Shown here: in pieces, positions 9,124 through 16,592 of the stretch | Numbering within the stretch: position 1 is the first letter of the stretch | How the letters are laid out: the number at the start of each line of letters is the position of its first letter | Origin: Candidatus Omnitrophota bacterium | GTDB lineage: Bacteria; Omnitrophota; Koll11; JAHIPI01 | Assembly (NCBI GenBank): GCA_028718265.1 | Contig: JAQUMG010000001.1 | Location: forward strand, 1 to 54,001 | Length of the DNA stretch: 54,001 nt | Direction: 5' to 3' | The notes under the pieces: model-generated | The model's database searches: none | What the model was told of the DNA's origin: nothing | Seen by the model: the letters and a program-made list of their open reading frames with translations, nothing else | Position numbers and translations under genes: made by a program

Positions 9124-10182
9124 TTAAAGTTTTTTGAAATCTCTTGGCAATATAAAAATGAATTTGCTACCTTTGCCAACGGTACTCTCTACCCAGATCT
9201 TTCCCTTATGCAACTCTATTATATCCTTGGCTATGGAAAGGCCTAAGCCCGTACCCTCTTTTTTTTCAGCGGTAACGCGCTCAAATTTATCGAATATCTT
9301 TTTGATATCTTCTTGCGGGATACCCGGTCCCGTATCAACGATCTCGAAACGGACTTCCTTTTCGTCACCCGAAAGGTTGACGGCTATGCTGCCGCTTGGC
9401 GTGTATTTTATAGCGTTATTTAAGAGATTGATCATGACTTCCATAAGCTTATCTTTATCGGCCTGCACTAAACCAACATTTTGTTGAATATCTTTTTTTA
9501 GGACAAGGGCCTTTTTGGATATCTCCGCTTCATGATCCTTCAATATCTCATTGACCAGTAGAACTATGTCTGTCTTATCGCTTCTTAATTCCATCTTCCC
9601 TGCTTCTATTTTGGAGAGGTCCAGAAGGTCCGTCACTAATCTTATGAGGCGCTCCGTATTTCTTTTTCCGCTTTCAATGATACCTTTCTGCCTGGGGTTC
9701 GTTTCTCCGGCGAATCCTTCAAGGATAAGGGATAGCGCTTCTTTGATGAGACCAAGCGGATTTTTAAGTTCATGGGAAACGTTGGCAACGAAGACGGACT
9801 TGAGCCTGTTCAATTCTTCCTCATGTTTCAGGGCGATTTTCAACCTTTGAAGAACGTATACCACTATGAATAAAAAACTGGCCCTTGTTACCATATTAAC
9901 ATAGAAGAATATGGGATAAGTATATAAGCTCTTAATAACGGAAATATCTTTGGGTAACCAAGAGGCTATGCTGCATAAAGCTATTAATGCTCCGGCCGCG
10001 GCTCCGGAAAACCATGTTACCAGAGAAACTGGTATTATATAAAAGATAATGAGGGACGGATGATGGCTGATATATCTGTCGGTAGTATGAAACAGTATAA
10101 CAAGCAAAAACCCTACAAAGAATATAAAATATTTGTGATATCGGGTTAATGGGTTACTCATTTTTTTAAAGATAGCTAACAT
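9124..10182 (-). CDS. Membrane-bound sensor histidine kinase
   Basis: Residues about 15-112 hold four or five hydrophobic helices with very short loops, so sensing is probably intramembrane. A HisKA domain follows with His137 in VSHELKNPLG, and then a HATPase domain with N-box NLLNNAIKYT, G1 DTGPGIP and G2 GTGLGLSIAK; all boxes are intact. The start at 10182 overlaps the stop of the glycosyltransferase gene by 17 bases. ATG 10161 is an alternative that would leave a 4-base gap; neither has a good ribosome-binding site. No response regulator is nearby. Its place between trehalose genes and ClC suggests that it reports osmotic, pH or membrane state. Confidence 0.9.
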   Translation of the reverse strand: MLAIFKKMSNPLTRYHKYFIFFVGFLLVILFHTTDRYISHHPSLIIFYIIPVSLVTWFSGAAAGALIALCSIASWLPKDISVIKSLYTYPIFFYVNMVTRASFLFIVVYVLQRLKIALKHEEELNRLKSVFVANVSHELKNPLGLIKEALSLILEGFAGETNPRQKGIIESGKRNTERLIRLVTDLLDLSKIEAGKMELRSDKTDIVLLVNEILKDHEAEISKKALVLKKDIQQNVGLVQADKDKLMEVMINLLNNAIKYTPSGSIAVNLSGDEKEVRFEIVDTGPGIPQEDIKKIFDKFERVTAEKKEGTGLGLSIAKDIIELHKGKIWVESTVGKGSKFIFILPRDFKKL

Positions 10183-11377
10183 CCTCGTTATGGTACAAAG
10201 AAAGAAACAACAGCATATAATCCCTGATATGGCGCGTGATCAAAAAGTTATTCTTTATATGCTCCCTGCCGTTTTCACCGAGTTTTTTGGCGTATTTGGA
10301 ATTATTGAGCATCTGTTTTAACGCGAAAGCCGCGCCCTCTACCGAATGGCATAATAGTCCGGAATATTTATGTTTGATCTGTAACGGAATGCCGCCCACA
10401 TTCGATGCCACTACAGGCTTTGCTTTCCACAAGGCTTCGGCTACTGTAAGCCCAAATCCTTCTTTGAGTGATTTCTGCATAATAACATCCGACGCCCGCT
10501 GAAGCGCATTAACCTCTACATCATTTTGAGGCAGTAATAAGATATGGATGTCGGGATCGCCTGATGCCTTCTCGCGCACTTCTTCCAGGACTTTTATACC
10601 TTCAGGATCATCGGCTGCGGTGCCTCCCGCAAGGATAAGCCTGCAATCTATGCGCTCTTTTACTTTCTTATATGCTTTTATGACCCCCGCCGGGTCCTTT
10701 AGCGCGTCAAAGCGGGAAATTTGAGTTATTATAGGCTTATCCTTAGGTATGCCGTATTTAACCAGTACCGAATCAATAACTTCTTGAGACAATTCCTTAT
10801 TTTTATCGCTCAAAGGATCTATGGAAGGGGATATAAGAAACTGTCTTATCGGAAGATCCTGCGTGAAACTTGGGGCCGAGAATACAGACGCGTCATATTG
10901 CACAATAAAACCCTTTAAAAATTTCCATACTTCACTATTAGGGTTAGAAACATCTACATGGCAACGCCATATCCACTTATTATCCGCTTTCTTCTTTATC
11001 AAAGCGATAGGTTGAGGATCGTGGATAAAAACAATATCGCCATAAGTATTCAATTCCTTAATATTTTCCTGGCTTGTTTCCATAAAAATTTCATAGTCAT
11101 GCTCATCTATCTCCTCATGCCTGCCATGAAGAGCATTATGAAACTTTTTGGTAACTTCGAAGAACTGGTTGCCTCCCTTTATAAAATCCCACCTTGCGTC
11201 CACGCCGAGCTCTTTCAATAGAGGCACCATTCGACTTAATATTTCAGCGACTCCGCCGCCCACAGGAGTGGAATTAACATTCTGCACCACCCTGCCTCTA
11301 AACTTTTGCCCTAAAAGCCTAAGATCATCTATGATAGGCTGCCCGACTATCGGGATATATTCGTCGATCTTTGCCAT
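10166..11377 (-). CDS. treT: Trehalose synthase TreT-like glycosyltransferase (GT4)
   Basis: This cytoplasmic GT-B enzyme of family GT4 resembles trehalose glycosyltransferring synthase, which joins NDP-glucose and glucose to trehalose. It has 403 residues. Visible are the N-terminal loop NSTPVGGGVAEIL, the domain-2 nucleotide-binding start ISRFDALKDP and the GT4 C-terminal EGFGLTVAEALWK with the Glu pair EX7E, then VASNVGGIP. The start ATG lies 2 bases from the stop of the DUF5752-like gene, and its 3' end overlaps the kinase gene. Trehalose phosphorylase of the same family is a close alternative. It gives the operon a second trehalose route beside OtsA/OtsB. Confidence 0.82.
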   Translation of the reverse strand: MAKIDEYIPIVGQPIIDDLRLLGQKFRGRVVQNVNSTPVGGGVAEILSRMVPLLKELGVDARWDFIKGGNQFFEVTKKFHNALHGRHEEIDEHDYEIFMETSQENIKELNTYGDIVFIHDPQPIALIKKKADNKWIWRCHVDVSNPNSEVWKFLKGFIVQYDASVFSAPSFTQDLPIRQFLISPSIDPLSDKNKELSQEVIDSVLVKYGIPKDKPIITQISRFDALKDPAGVIKAYKKVKERIDCRLILAGGTAADDPEGIKVLEEVREKASGDPDIHILLLPQNDVEVNALQRASDVIMQKSLKEGFGLTVAEALWKAKPVVASNVGGIPLQIKHKYSGLLCHSVEGAAFALKQMLNNSKYAKKLGENGREHIKNNFLITRHIRDYMLLFLSLYHNEDVSYL

Positions 11378-11379
11378 CG

Positions 11380-12054
11380 TTATTTTATGCGCCTTTCTAT
11401 AAGCCTGATGACCTTGTCCTTCAATTCTTCGATGGTATAGCTGTACGGATCCAGCATGGAAATATCGGCCGCCAGCTTATTATCACCGATGGAGTCTTTG
11501 ATCCAATTCGAAAAATCGTTCGTTCCTTTTGCCAATCTTAAACGTGATTCAAAAATATGGAAATAGACAGAGTCTATCGTTATCTTCCTGAAGATATCCA
11601 AAAACTCCACAAGATCATGAGCGATATAATTCGTCGGAAAAACAAAGCTCAGCGATTTTATAAAATATAGGGCGTCGCCTTTATCCGCATACCTGGACCT
11701 TGCCCCGGGCTTCTCTTTCAGATAGTCCTCTATAGTAAAGATAAATGCCTGTCTTAAACCATTAATATCGTTGAATTGTATTGTATCTATACTGGCCAGG
11801 CGCTCTCCAAGCTCTTTCTCGCCGATAATATTACTTACCCAGTACGCAAAATCATTCGGCGGTTCCGGCGATAGATACTGGTGCTGCTGTAAAAATCGGT
11901 GGGTATGATGATATATGGCGGATTCGGGTACTTTTTTCAGACACTCCAGCAATTCTTCCAGGTTAGACGCTTTCAAGCCTGTCAGCTCGGAAAGGTTAAG
12001 GCGCGTATAGAAGCGGAAGGGCTCGTTCGCCTTTTTTATCTCTTTTTCCACCAT
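11380..12054 (-). CDS. DUF5752-like family protein
   Basis: This is a soluble 224-residue helical protein without signal peptide or membrane segment. It appears to be built of two related halves: each has an aromatic-rich segment followed by a WVSNIIGEKELGERL or WIKDSIGDNKLAADI type motif, about 100 residues apart. Conserved-looking His residues occur in AIYHHTHRFL. I recall this as DUF5752, a family that travels with trehalose synthase genes; the name is from memory. It lies between otsB (13-base gap) and the TreT-like gene (2-base gap), so it probably aids or regulates trehalose synthesis. The function is unknown. Confidence 0.72.
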   Translation of the reverse strand: MVEKEIKKANEPFRFYTRLNLSELTGLKASNLEELLECLKKVPESAIYHHTHRFLQQHQYLSPEPPNDFAYWVSNIIGEKELGERLASIDTIQFNDINGLRQAFIFTIEDYLKEKPGARSRYADKGDALYFIKSLSFVFPTNYIAHDLVEFLDIFRKITIDSVYFHIFESRLRLAKGTNDFSNWIKDSIGDNKLAADISMLDPYSYTIEELKDKVIRLIERRIK

Positions 12055-12067
12055 GAAGCACCCGCCT

Positions 12068-12862
12068 TTAGATTTTCAAAATCGCCTCTAAAAACTCCGC
12101 TACCTCTTCTGTGTCTTTTAGATAGAACCGCGCTTTTGTATTTTTAGGCTTGCCTACGAATATCGTGATCCCTTTGTCCTTCAGTACCTCAAAAGCGTCT
12201 TCATCCGTCGTATCATCGCCTATATAAACCGGGATAACTTTCATTTTTTTATTTCTCATTACAAATAACCGCCTGCCTAAAAGCCACAAAACAACCTTCC
12301 CTTTATCCCAAGCCGCGGCAGGCCTTATCTCGAGAGCCATCTTTCCGGTTTTAACCGTTATGATATTTTTCAGTTCATATATAAGAGCGGTGGCGTAAAA
12401 TATATTTTTGACTGCCTGGACATTTTTTTTGTCCACCAATCTGTAATGCACGCCCAGAGAAAAGCCCTTGTCCTCAACAACCGCTCCTTTGATCGCGGCA
12501 AGCTGCTTCTTAAGTTTTGCCTTGATCTCGTCAAGCGATCTTTCGTAGCGCAACGGAAGATGGCTTTCGAACTTTATCTTGGGGCCTTTTATCTCAAAAC
12601 CATGATTACCGACATATACGATATTTTTTAAACGTATACGTTTTTCTATATCACTCAGTTTTCTTCCGCTAACAATGGCGATCTTGACATTCGGCATCTT
12701 TGATACCTGCCTCAGCAGATCTTTTGCCTTATTTGTCATAATAGCTTTGTCGGGTGTTTGGGCAATAGGCGCCAGCGTTCCGTCATAATCGAGAAACAGA
12801 TACAGAAACTTACCCTTTAAGGTTTTCCATATCTTTCCCCAATCCGAAGATAGATGTTTCAT
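12068..12862 (-). CDS. otsB: Trehalose-6-phosphate phosphatase
   Basis: This HAD-superfamily enzyme removes the phosphate of trehalose-6-phosphate in the cytoplasm. It has 264 residues. Motif I DYDGTLAPI carries the nucleophile Asp and the general acid Asp, motif II is VSGR, GNHGFE is the family's glycine/His motif, and motif IV GDDTTDEDAF binds Mg. The ATG at 12862 overlaps the TGA of the synthase gene in an ATGA, so the two proteins are translationally coupled; a longer in-frame start exists inside the synthase gene but is unlikely. Confidence 0.95.
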   Translation of the reverse strand: MKHLSSDWGKIWKTLKGKFLYLFLDYDGTLAPIAQTPDKAIMTNKAKDLLRQVSKMPNVKIAIVSGRKLSDIEKRIRLKNIVYVGNHGFEIKGPKIKFESHLPLRYERSLDEIKAKLKKQLAAIKGAVVEDKGFSLGVHYRLVDKKNVQAVKNIFYATALIYELKNIITVKTGKMALEIRPAAAWDKGKVVLWLLGRRLFVMRNKKMKVIPVYIGDDTTDEDAFEVLKDKGITIFVGKPKNTKARFYLKDTEEVAEFLEAILKI

Positions 12863-15093
12863 AGCTTTTTTATTGTGGTAAGTTCCGTGATAATATTCCC
12901 GGCCCACCTGTAGATGTTGTTATCGGTAATTATTTTCCGCATGTTCTCCATGCGTCTTTTCTTCTCTGGTAAAGGCATATCCACGGCCATTTTAATACTA
13001 TTTGCAAATTCCTCTATGGAGTACGGGTTGATCTGGATAGCGTCGGTAAGCTCTTTTGTCGCCCCGGTAAAGCGGCTCAATATCAGGCTGCCGTTCAGAT
13101 CGTTCTTGGCGGAAATATATTCTTTCGCGACAAGGTTCATTCCGTCATGAAGAGAACTTACTATGCAGATATCGGCGAGCCTATAATAAGGCTTTATCTC
13201 TTCGGGCGAAAAGTGACGTTTAAGATATACTATGGGCTTCCATTCATCGTTCATATGCTTCCAGTTTATCTTCTCCGCCAGTTCATCAAGTTCTCCTATG
13301 AGATCGTGATACCTTTTTATGTGCGTCCTGCTTGGAGCGCCTAATTGGACAAAGACGAACTTACCCTTATACTCAGGATACTTTTCGAGGAAACGATCCA
13401 CTGCCATCATACGCTCAGCAAGGCCTTTCGTATAATCTATCCTATCGACTCCAAGCGCAATTATTTTATCATCAAGCCCGTATTCTTTGCGTATCTTGGC
13501 CATCTCCTCTTTTTCGCCTTGATCGATACTTGAGTTTATGCCGATATCCACACTTATAGGGAATGAGCGCACCAGCGTCTCTTTACCTGAACGAACTATG
13601 CTGAATTTTTCCGTGTCGACACGGCATTCTAACAGTCTATTTACAGTATCGATAAAATTATTGCAATGATATTGTACGTGGAAACCTATCAGATCACAGC
13701 CCAGCATGCCGTCCAAGATCTCTGCCTGATAAGGACATATCGAGAAGACTTCGGGATTCGGCCATGGTATGTGCCAGAAAAGCGCGATAGTGGCGTCGGG
13801 CCTCCGCGCTTTTATCATTTGAGGCAGGAGCGTAAAATGATAATCCTGGATAAAAACAAACGGGTTTTTGGCGGGAAGCTCTTCCAATAAATTATCCGCG
13901 AATTTCTGATTAACTTTTTTGTATGTCTGCCAATCCGATTCTCTAAAAACAGGCCTGGTGTAAGTTATATGGCATAGCGGCCATAAGCCTTCGTTTGAAA
14001 ATCCGTAGTAATAACCGTCTTCTTCTTCTTTTGTTAACCATACTCTTTTCAGTACGTAGCGATCGTCGCCTGGCGGTACTCCGAGCTTATTCTTCGAATT
14101 GACAAATTTCTTATCAGCGTTTGCGCTGCCATGAGCGATCCATGTTCCGCCGCAAGCACGCATTATAGGATCGAGCGCGGTGACAACGCCGCTGGCCGGG
14201 CGGACACATTCGGCTTTACCGCTGATTTCATTCATGACATGCATGTATGGCTCCCTATTCGAGACAAGAAATAGGGCATTTTCACCCAACCTTGACTTAA
14301 CAACATCTTTTAGTTTTGAATCGGTCCATAAATCTTCTTTTTGTATCCTCTCGGTGGCTTCTTCGCTCGCTGCTTTACGGGCCACTCTTATGCTAAGCGC
14401 AGCCTGCTCTACTTCACTTGCTAATTTACCAAGCCCTCCCCCTTCCTTGATCGGATGCGCGGTATCTATCTCGCCTTTTTGGAACCGCCTGAACCATTCG
14501 GTAAGCTGTTCTACCGGGGCGGTGAATATTTGACGCTGGACCAGGAGTGAGATCAATATAATAAATACAACCAGTATTATCAGAACCGTGCTTAGCCGCT
14601 TCCACAACTCGGCTATCTGCGTAAAAACATATGATGTATCGTACAAAACTTCCTCTAAGCCCACAACATTCCCTGCTTCATCCGTTATAGGCAACACATA
14701 GCTATAAACACTATAATCCTTGAATTGCTCGATCATTCCCCGTTCTTTTTTATTTGCAAGCGCATCTTTTATATAAGGCTTATTCCTTTTCTTCCATTCC
14801 GAAAACCTGTCTGTAATAGCGATGGTGTTGCCGTCTTTATCATAAATTACGCACCCTTGAGATCTTTCTCTTTTTTGGAATTTTTCAACCAGCCACATCG
14901 CGTCGCGTATATTGCTATTCTCAAGCGCGTGTTTTACGGATAACTCCATGCTCTCAGCCACGGCTTTAGCCTTTCGCATCAAGTCATCCAAAAGCTTGGT
15001 CTCTTCGGATCTCACCTGAAATATACCGAAACCGATGAAGGCCATGGTAACGATGATCAGGATGGGTAATATGAATAAAAGAAGTCTTCTCAT
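12859..15093 (-). CDS. otsA: Membrane sensor-HAMP-trehalose-6-phosphate synthase fusion
   Basis: The C-terminal part (about 272-744) is a GT20 trehalose-6-phosphate synthase: SNREPY, the SGVVTAL loop, QDYHF, HIPWP, GVDRIDYTKGL and HDGMNLVAKEY are all present, so it should make trehalose-6-P from NDP-glucose and glucose-6-P. The first 271 residues are unlike plain OtsA: helix 4-25, an extracytoplasmic domain of about 140 residues with a single-Cache/PAS-like core (CVIYDKDGNTIAITD), helix 167-188, then a HAMP domain and coiled coil (about 189-255). This is the input half of a chemoreceptor or kinase joined to an enzyme, so the synthase is likely membrane-tethered and signal-gated. AGGAGG precedes ATG 15093. 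It heads the operon and overlaps otsB. Confidence 0.93.
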   Translation of the reverse strand: MRRLLLFILPILIIVTMAFIGFGIFQVRSEETKLLDDLMRKAKAVAESMELSVKHALENSNIRDAMWLVEKFQKRERSQGCVIYDKDGNTIAITDRFSEWKKRNKPYIKDALANKKERGMIEQFKDYSVYSYVLPITDEAGNVVGLEEVLYDTSYVFTQIAELWKRLSTVLIILVVFIILISLLVQRQIFTAPVEQLTEWFRRFQKGEIDTAHPIKEGGGLGKLASEVEQAALSIRVARKAASEEATERIQKEDLWTDSKLKDVVKSRLGENALFLVSNREPYMHVMNEISGKAECVRPASGVVTALDPIMRACGGTWIAHGSANADKKFVNSKNKLGVPPGDDRYVLKRVWLTKEEEDGYYYGFSNEGLWPLCHITYTRPVFRESDWQTYKKVNQKFADNLLEELPAKNPFVFIQDYHFTLLPQMIKARRPDATIALFWHIPWPNPEVFSICPYQAEILDGMLGCDLIGFHVQYHCNNFIDTVNRLLECRVDTEKFSIVRSGKETLVRSFPISVDIGINSSIDQGEKEEMAKIRKEYGLDDKIIALGVDRIDYTKGLAERMMAVDRFLEKYPEYKGKFVFVQLGAPSRTHIKRYHDLIGELDELAEKINWKHMNDEWKPIVYLKRHFSPEEIKPYYRLADICIVSSLHDGMNLVAKEYISAKNDLNGSLILSRFTGATKELTDAIQINPYSIEEFANSIKMAVDMPLPEKKRRMENMRKIITDNNIYRWAGNIITELTTIKKL

Positions 15094-15109
15094 GATAGGT
15101 CCTCCTAAA

Positions 15110-15205
15110 TAAAAACCGCCCCTTCCCGGGGCTTGCCCAGAAAGATGGCGGCCCGGCCATCGAAACTTGCTTAACCTCTAGAGTGTGCCTCTAGACCCAT
15201 TTTTT
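15110..15205 (-). promoter_or_regulatory. Structured 5' leader of the otsA operon, possible attenuator/riboswitch
   Basis: The roughly 110-base leader contains three hairpins in transcription order: a 7-bp stem of TCTAGAG/CTCTAGA near 15182-15199, a 6-bp stem GATGGC/GCCATC (15156-15161 with 15144-15149), and a 5-bp GC stem (15128-15132 with 15118-15122) followed on the minus strand by GG and five Ts (15111-15115). The last looks like a short intrinsic terminator ending just before the AGGAGG of otsA. I could not match it to a known riboswitch class. Confidence 0.5.
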
Positions 15206-15234
15206 ATTATAGACGTTTTTGTGAGTAAAAACAA
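15206..15234 (-). promoter_or_regulatory. Sigma-70-type promoter of the otsA operon
   Basis: On the minus strand a -35 TTGTTT (15229-15234) and a perfect -10 TATAAT (15206-15211) are separated by 17 bases. Transcription would start near 15200, giving a leader of about 107 bases before the otsA ATG at 15093. Confidence 0.65.
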
Positions 15235-15459
15235 GTGCTAATGGCGAGTACTAATGGGGACGGTCCCTTTGGTGCCAGTCCATAGGGTGGCGCTGTGGAC
15301 CGTCTCAAATTACTTCATTATCGCTCCGCGTAAGCGGATAATAGCCTCCGAGGATAGCAACGGATAATATAAGAAAAAGCGATAGCATTCGAACGATGTA
15401 ATGTCCGATAACATACTCATGCTATTGCCTTGCGCCTGATCGTTAAGATAAGTCAGGGG
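15235..15459. other. Intergenic region downstream of the holin-like gene
   Basis: No convincing gene. An inverted repeat of the type GACGGTCC / GGACCGTC (about 15258-15303) with a spacer of some 30 bases resembles a small mobile-repeat remnant. On the minus strand a 27-codon frame (15305-15388) encodes a hydrophobic peptide (MLSLFLILSVAILGGYYPL) that could be the tail of a decayed membrane gene; it lacks a ribosome-binding site and is not called. Confidence 0.4.
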
Positions 15460-15708
15460 TTATTTTTTGATGAGCTTATTATACAGCAACGCCAATAACG
15501 CGCACCCTATGCCGGCATCGAAAAAACCATAGATAGCGCCTATTACACTGCCGATCGGGCTTACCGAATAGCCTACGTAATACGCCTTCGCCATAGAAGC
15601 GGCGTTCAGGCTGCCATACCCTAAAATTCCTAACCAGGTCAGCACAAACATGCTGGCACTCCATAGAATACCGCCAGCAAGACCAAATGCCTTTACGTCC
15701 AATTTCAT
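15460..15708 (-). CDS. Small membrane protein annotated elsewhere as holin-like
   Basis: An 82-residue protein with two hydrophobic helices, the first after the start motif MKLDVKAFGLAGGILW and the second containing SPIGSVIGAIYGFFDAGIG, ending in a basic tail. This pattern is common in many bacterial genomes, where it is labelled bacteriophage holin or hypothetical; there are no phage genes here, so lysis is not implied. The ATG at 15708 has GGAGGTGA upstream, and a promoter lies further up (separate entry). It is probably transcribed alone. Confidence 0.75.
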   Translation of the reverse strand: MKLDVKAFGLAGGILWSASMFVLTWLGILGYGSLNAASMAKAYYVGYSVSPIGSVIGAIYGFFDAGIGCALLALLYNKLIKK

Positions 15709-15737
15709 AGCTCACCTCCGGTTATGATTATGTTTAA

Positions 15738-15766
15738 AGCATACCTTATCCTTTTAATAAATACAA
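15738..15766 (-). promoter_or_regulatory. Candidate promoter of the small membrane protein gene
   Basis: Minus-strand -35 TTGTAT (15761-15766) and -10 TATGCT (15738-15743) with 17 bases between. It lies about 30 bases above the ATG at 15708. Confidence 0.45.
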
Positions 15767-15797
15767 ATCTGTTTTATTAGACGTTCGGTCTGATGAC

Positions 15798-15811
15798 GGG
15801 CGGTCAAATTC
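15798..15811. repeat. Dispersed motif GGGCGGTCAAATTC, copy 1
   Basis: The 14-base motif recurs at 20007-20020 and 36473-36486, each time in the spacer just 3' of a minus-strand gene. Here it is 20 bases from the stop of the cupin gene. Confidence 0.6.
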
Positions 15812-15831
15812 GACCGGGGCGTGGAAGTTTG

Positions 15832-16071
15832 TTATTTATATCTTACTATATCTCTCTCTCGTGGATCACCAAGCGCTATTTCAAGGACATCCCCTTTTCC
15901 GCTTAATTTATGTTTGCATCCTACGGGAACTTTTATTATCCATATCTCGCTTCTAAGCCGGTGGGTTTGGAGCGATGTGGAACCGCCCTTTAATACCAGC
16001 CGCTTGACCCAGTAACCCTTGCCTTTAAGCAGGATATTATAATATCCCCATTTTTTTCGTATATTCTTCAT
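15832..16071 (-). CDS. Compact cupin, mannose-6-phosphate isomerase type II-like
   Basis: The 79-residue product aligns by eye with the C-terminal cupin of bifunctional mannose-1-phosphate guanylyltransferase/phosphomannose isomerase: WGYYNILLKGKGYWVKRLV, then SLQTHRLRSEIW with the metal-binding His and Glu, then CKHKLSGKGDVLEIALGD. Between the two blocks the family normally has about 20 more residues (one beta hairpin), which are absent here, so it is either a shortened functional cupin or an internally deleted remnant. ATG 16071 is chosen over an upstream start that would overlap the preceding gene. It follows the nucleotidyltransferase gene by 7 bases and suits the mannoside theme of the region. 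Confidence 0.65.
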   Translation of the reverse strand: MKNIRKKWGYYNILLKGKGYWVKRLVLKGGSTSLQTHRLRSEIWIIKVPVGCKHKLSGKGDVLEIALGDPRERDIVRYK

Positions 16072-16078
16072 AAAATAC

Positions 16079-16513
16079 CTAAGTTCTTGCTTTATGTTTT
16101 TTGGCCAGCCAGGAGCTTGATTGTATCTTCCGGCCTCCGACACCGAATACCATCTTTATGCCGAGCCTCTCGCAGGTTTCGCGTTCTGGGATATTTTTCA
16201 GCGTCCTGTCCCCGCCTTTTGCAAATATTAATTTCACGCCTTTTCCTGCCCGCGAACAGAGCATTTCCAGCGTTTTGCGCACGGTATGATCTTTATCGAT
16301 GCAGCGAACCGCCGAATCCACACCCTTTATATGCTCCACTATCTCTTTGCGTTCCTTGAAAGGCATAAAAACATAGTTCTTCTTCTTTTTAAGGAATCCG
16401 TCGCTGTTCAATATTACGACCAGGCTGTCGCCGAGTTTTTTGCTTTCGCTTATATACCTGATGTGGCCGATGTGGATCGGGTCGAACCCGCCTGAAATTA
16501 TGACTTTTACCAT
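16079..16513 (-). CDS. Cytidylyltransferase-like nucleotidyltransferase
   Basis: A 144-residue single-domain protein with the HxGH nucleotide-binding motif (HIGH, in GGFDPIHIGHIRYI) and a C-terminal SSSW loop equivalent to the ISSTxL/R motif of the family. It resembles glycerol-3-phosphate cytidylyltransferase (TagD) and the RfaE C-terminal domain, which activate a sugar- or glycerol-phosphate with a nucleotide. The substrate is not readable. GATAGGATAAT before the ATG at 16513 is a weak ribosome-binding site. It is co-directional with the cupin gene (7-base gap) and 79 bases below the large glycosyltransferase gene. Confidence 0.8.
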   Translation of the reverse strand: MVKVIISGGFDPIHIGHIRYISESKKLGDSLVVILNSDGFLKKKKNYVFMPFKERKEIVEHIKGVDSAVRCIDKDHTVRKTLEMLCSRAGKGVKLIFAKGGDRTLKNIPERETCERLGIKMVFGVGGRKIQSSSWLAKKHKART

Positions 16514-16592
16514 ATTATCCTATCGTTATCTGCATCTCTATTATAACCGGGTCGCCGGTATAAACAAGCAAATTTTTCTTCTTACTTCATTA

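Noticed and set aside
15094..15211. Cyclic-di-GMP, cobalamin or fluoride riboswitch
   Set aside because: None of the invariant boxes of these classes could be placed in the leader; only an unclassified leader is reported.
15305..15388. Possible 27-codon hydrophobic peptide on the minus strand
   Set aside because: No ribosome-binding site; open frame stops a few codons above the ATG; could be a decayed gene end.
15460..15708. Phage holin
   Set aside because: No endolysin, capsid or integrase nearby; this small membrane family is widespread outside phages.
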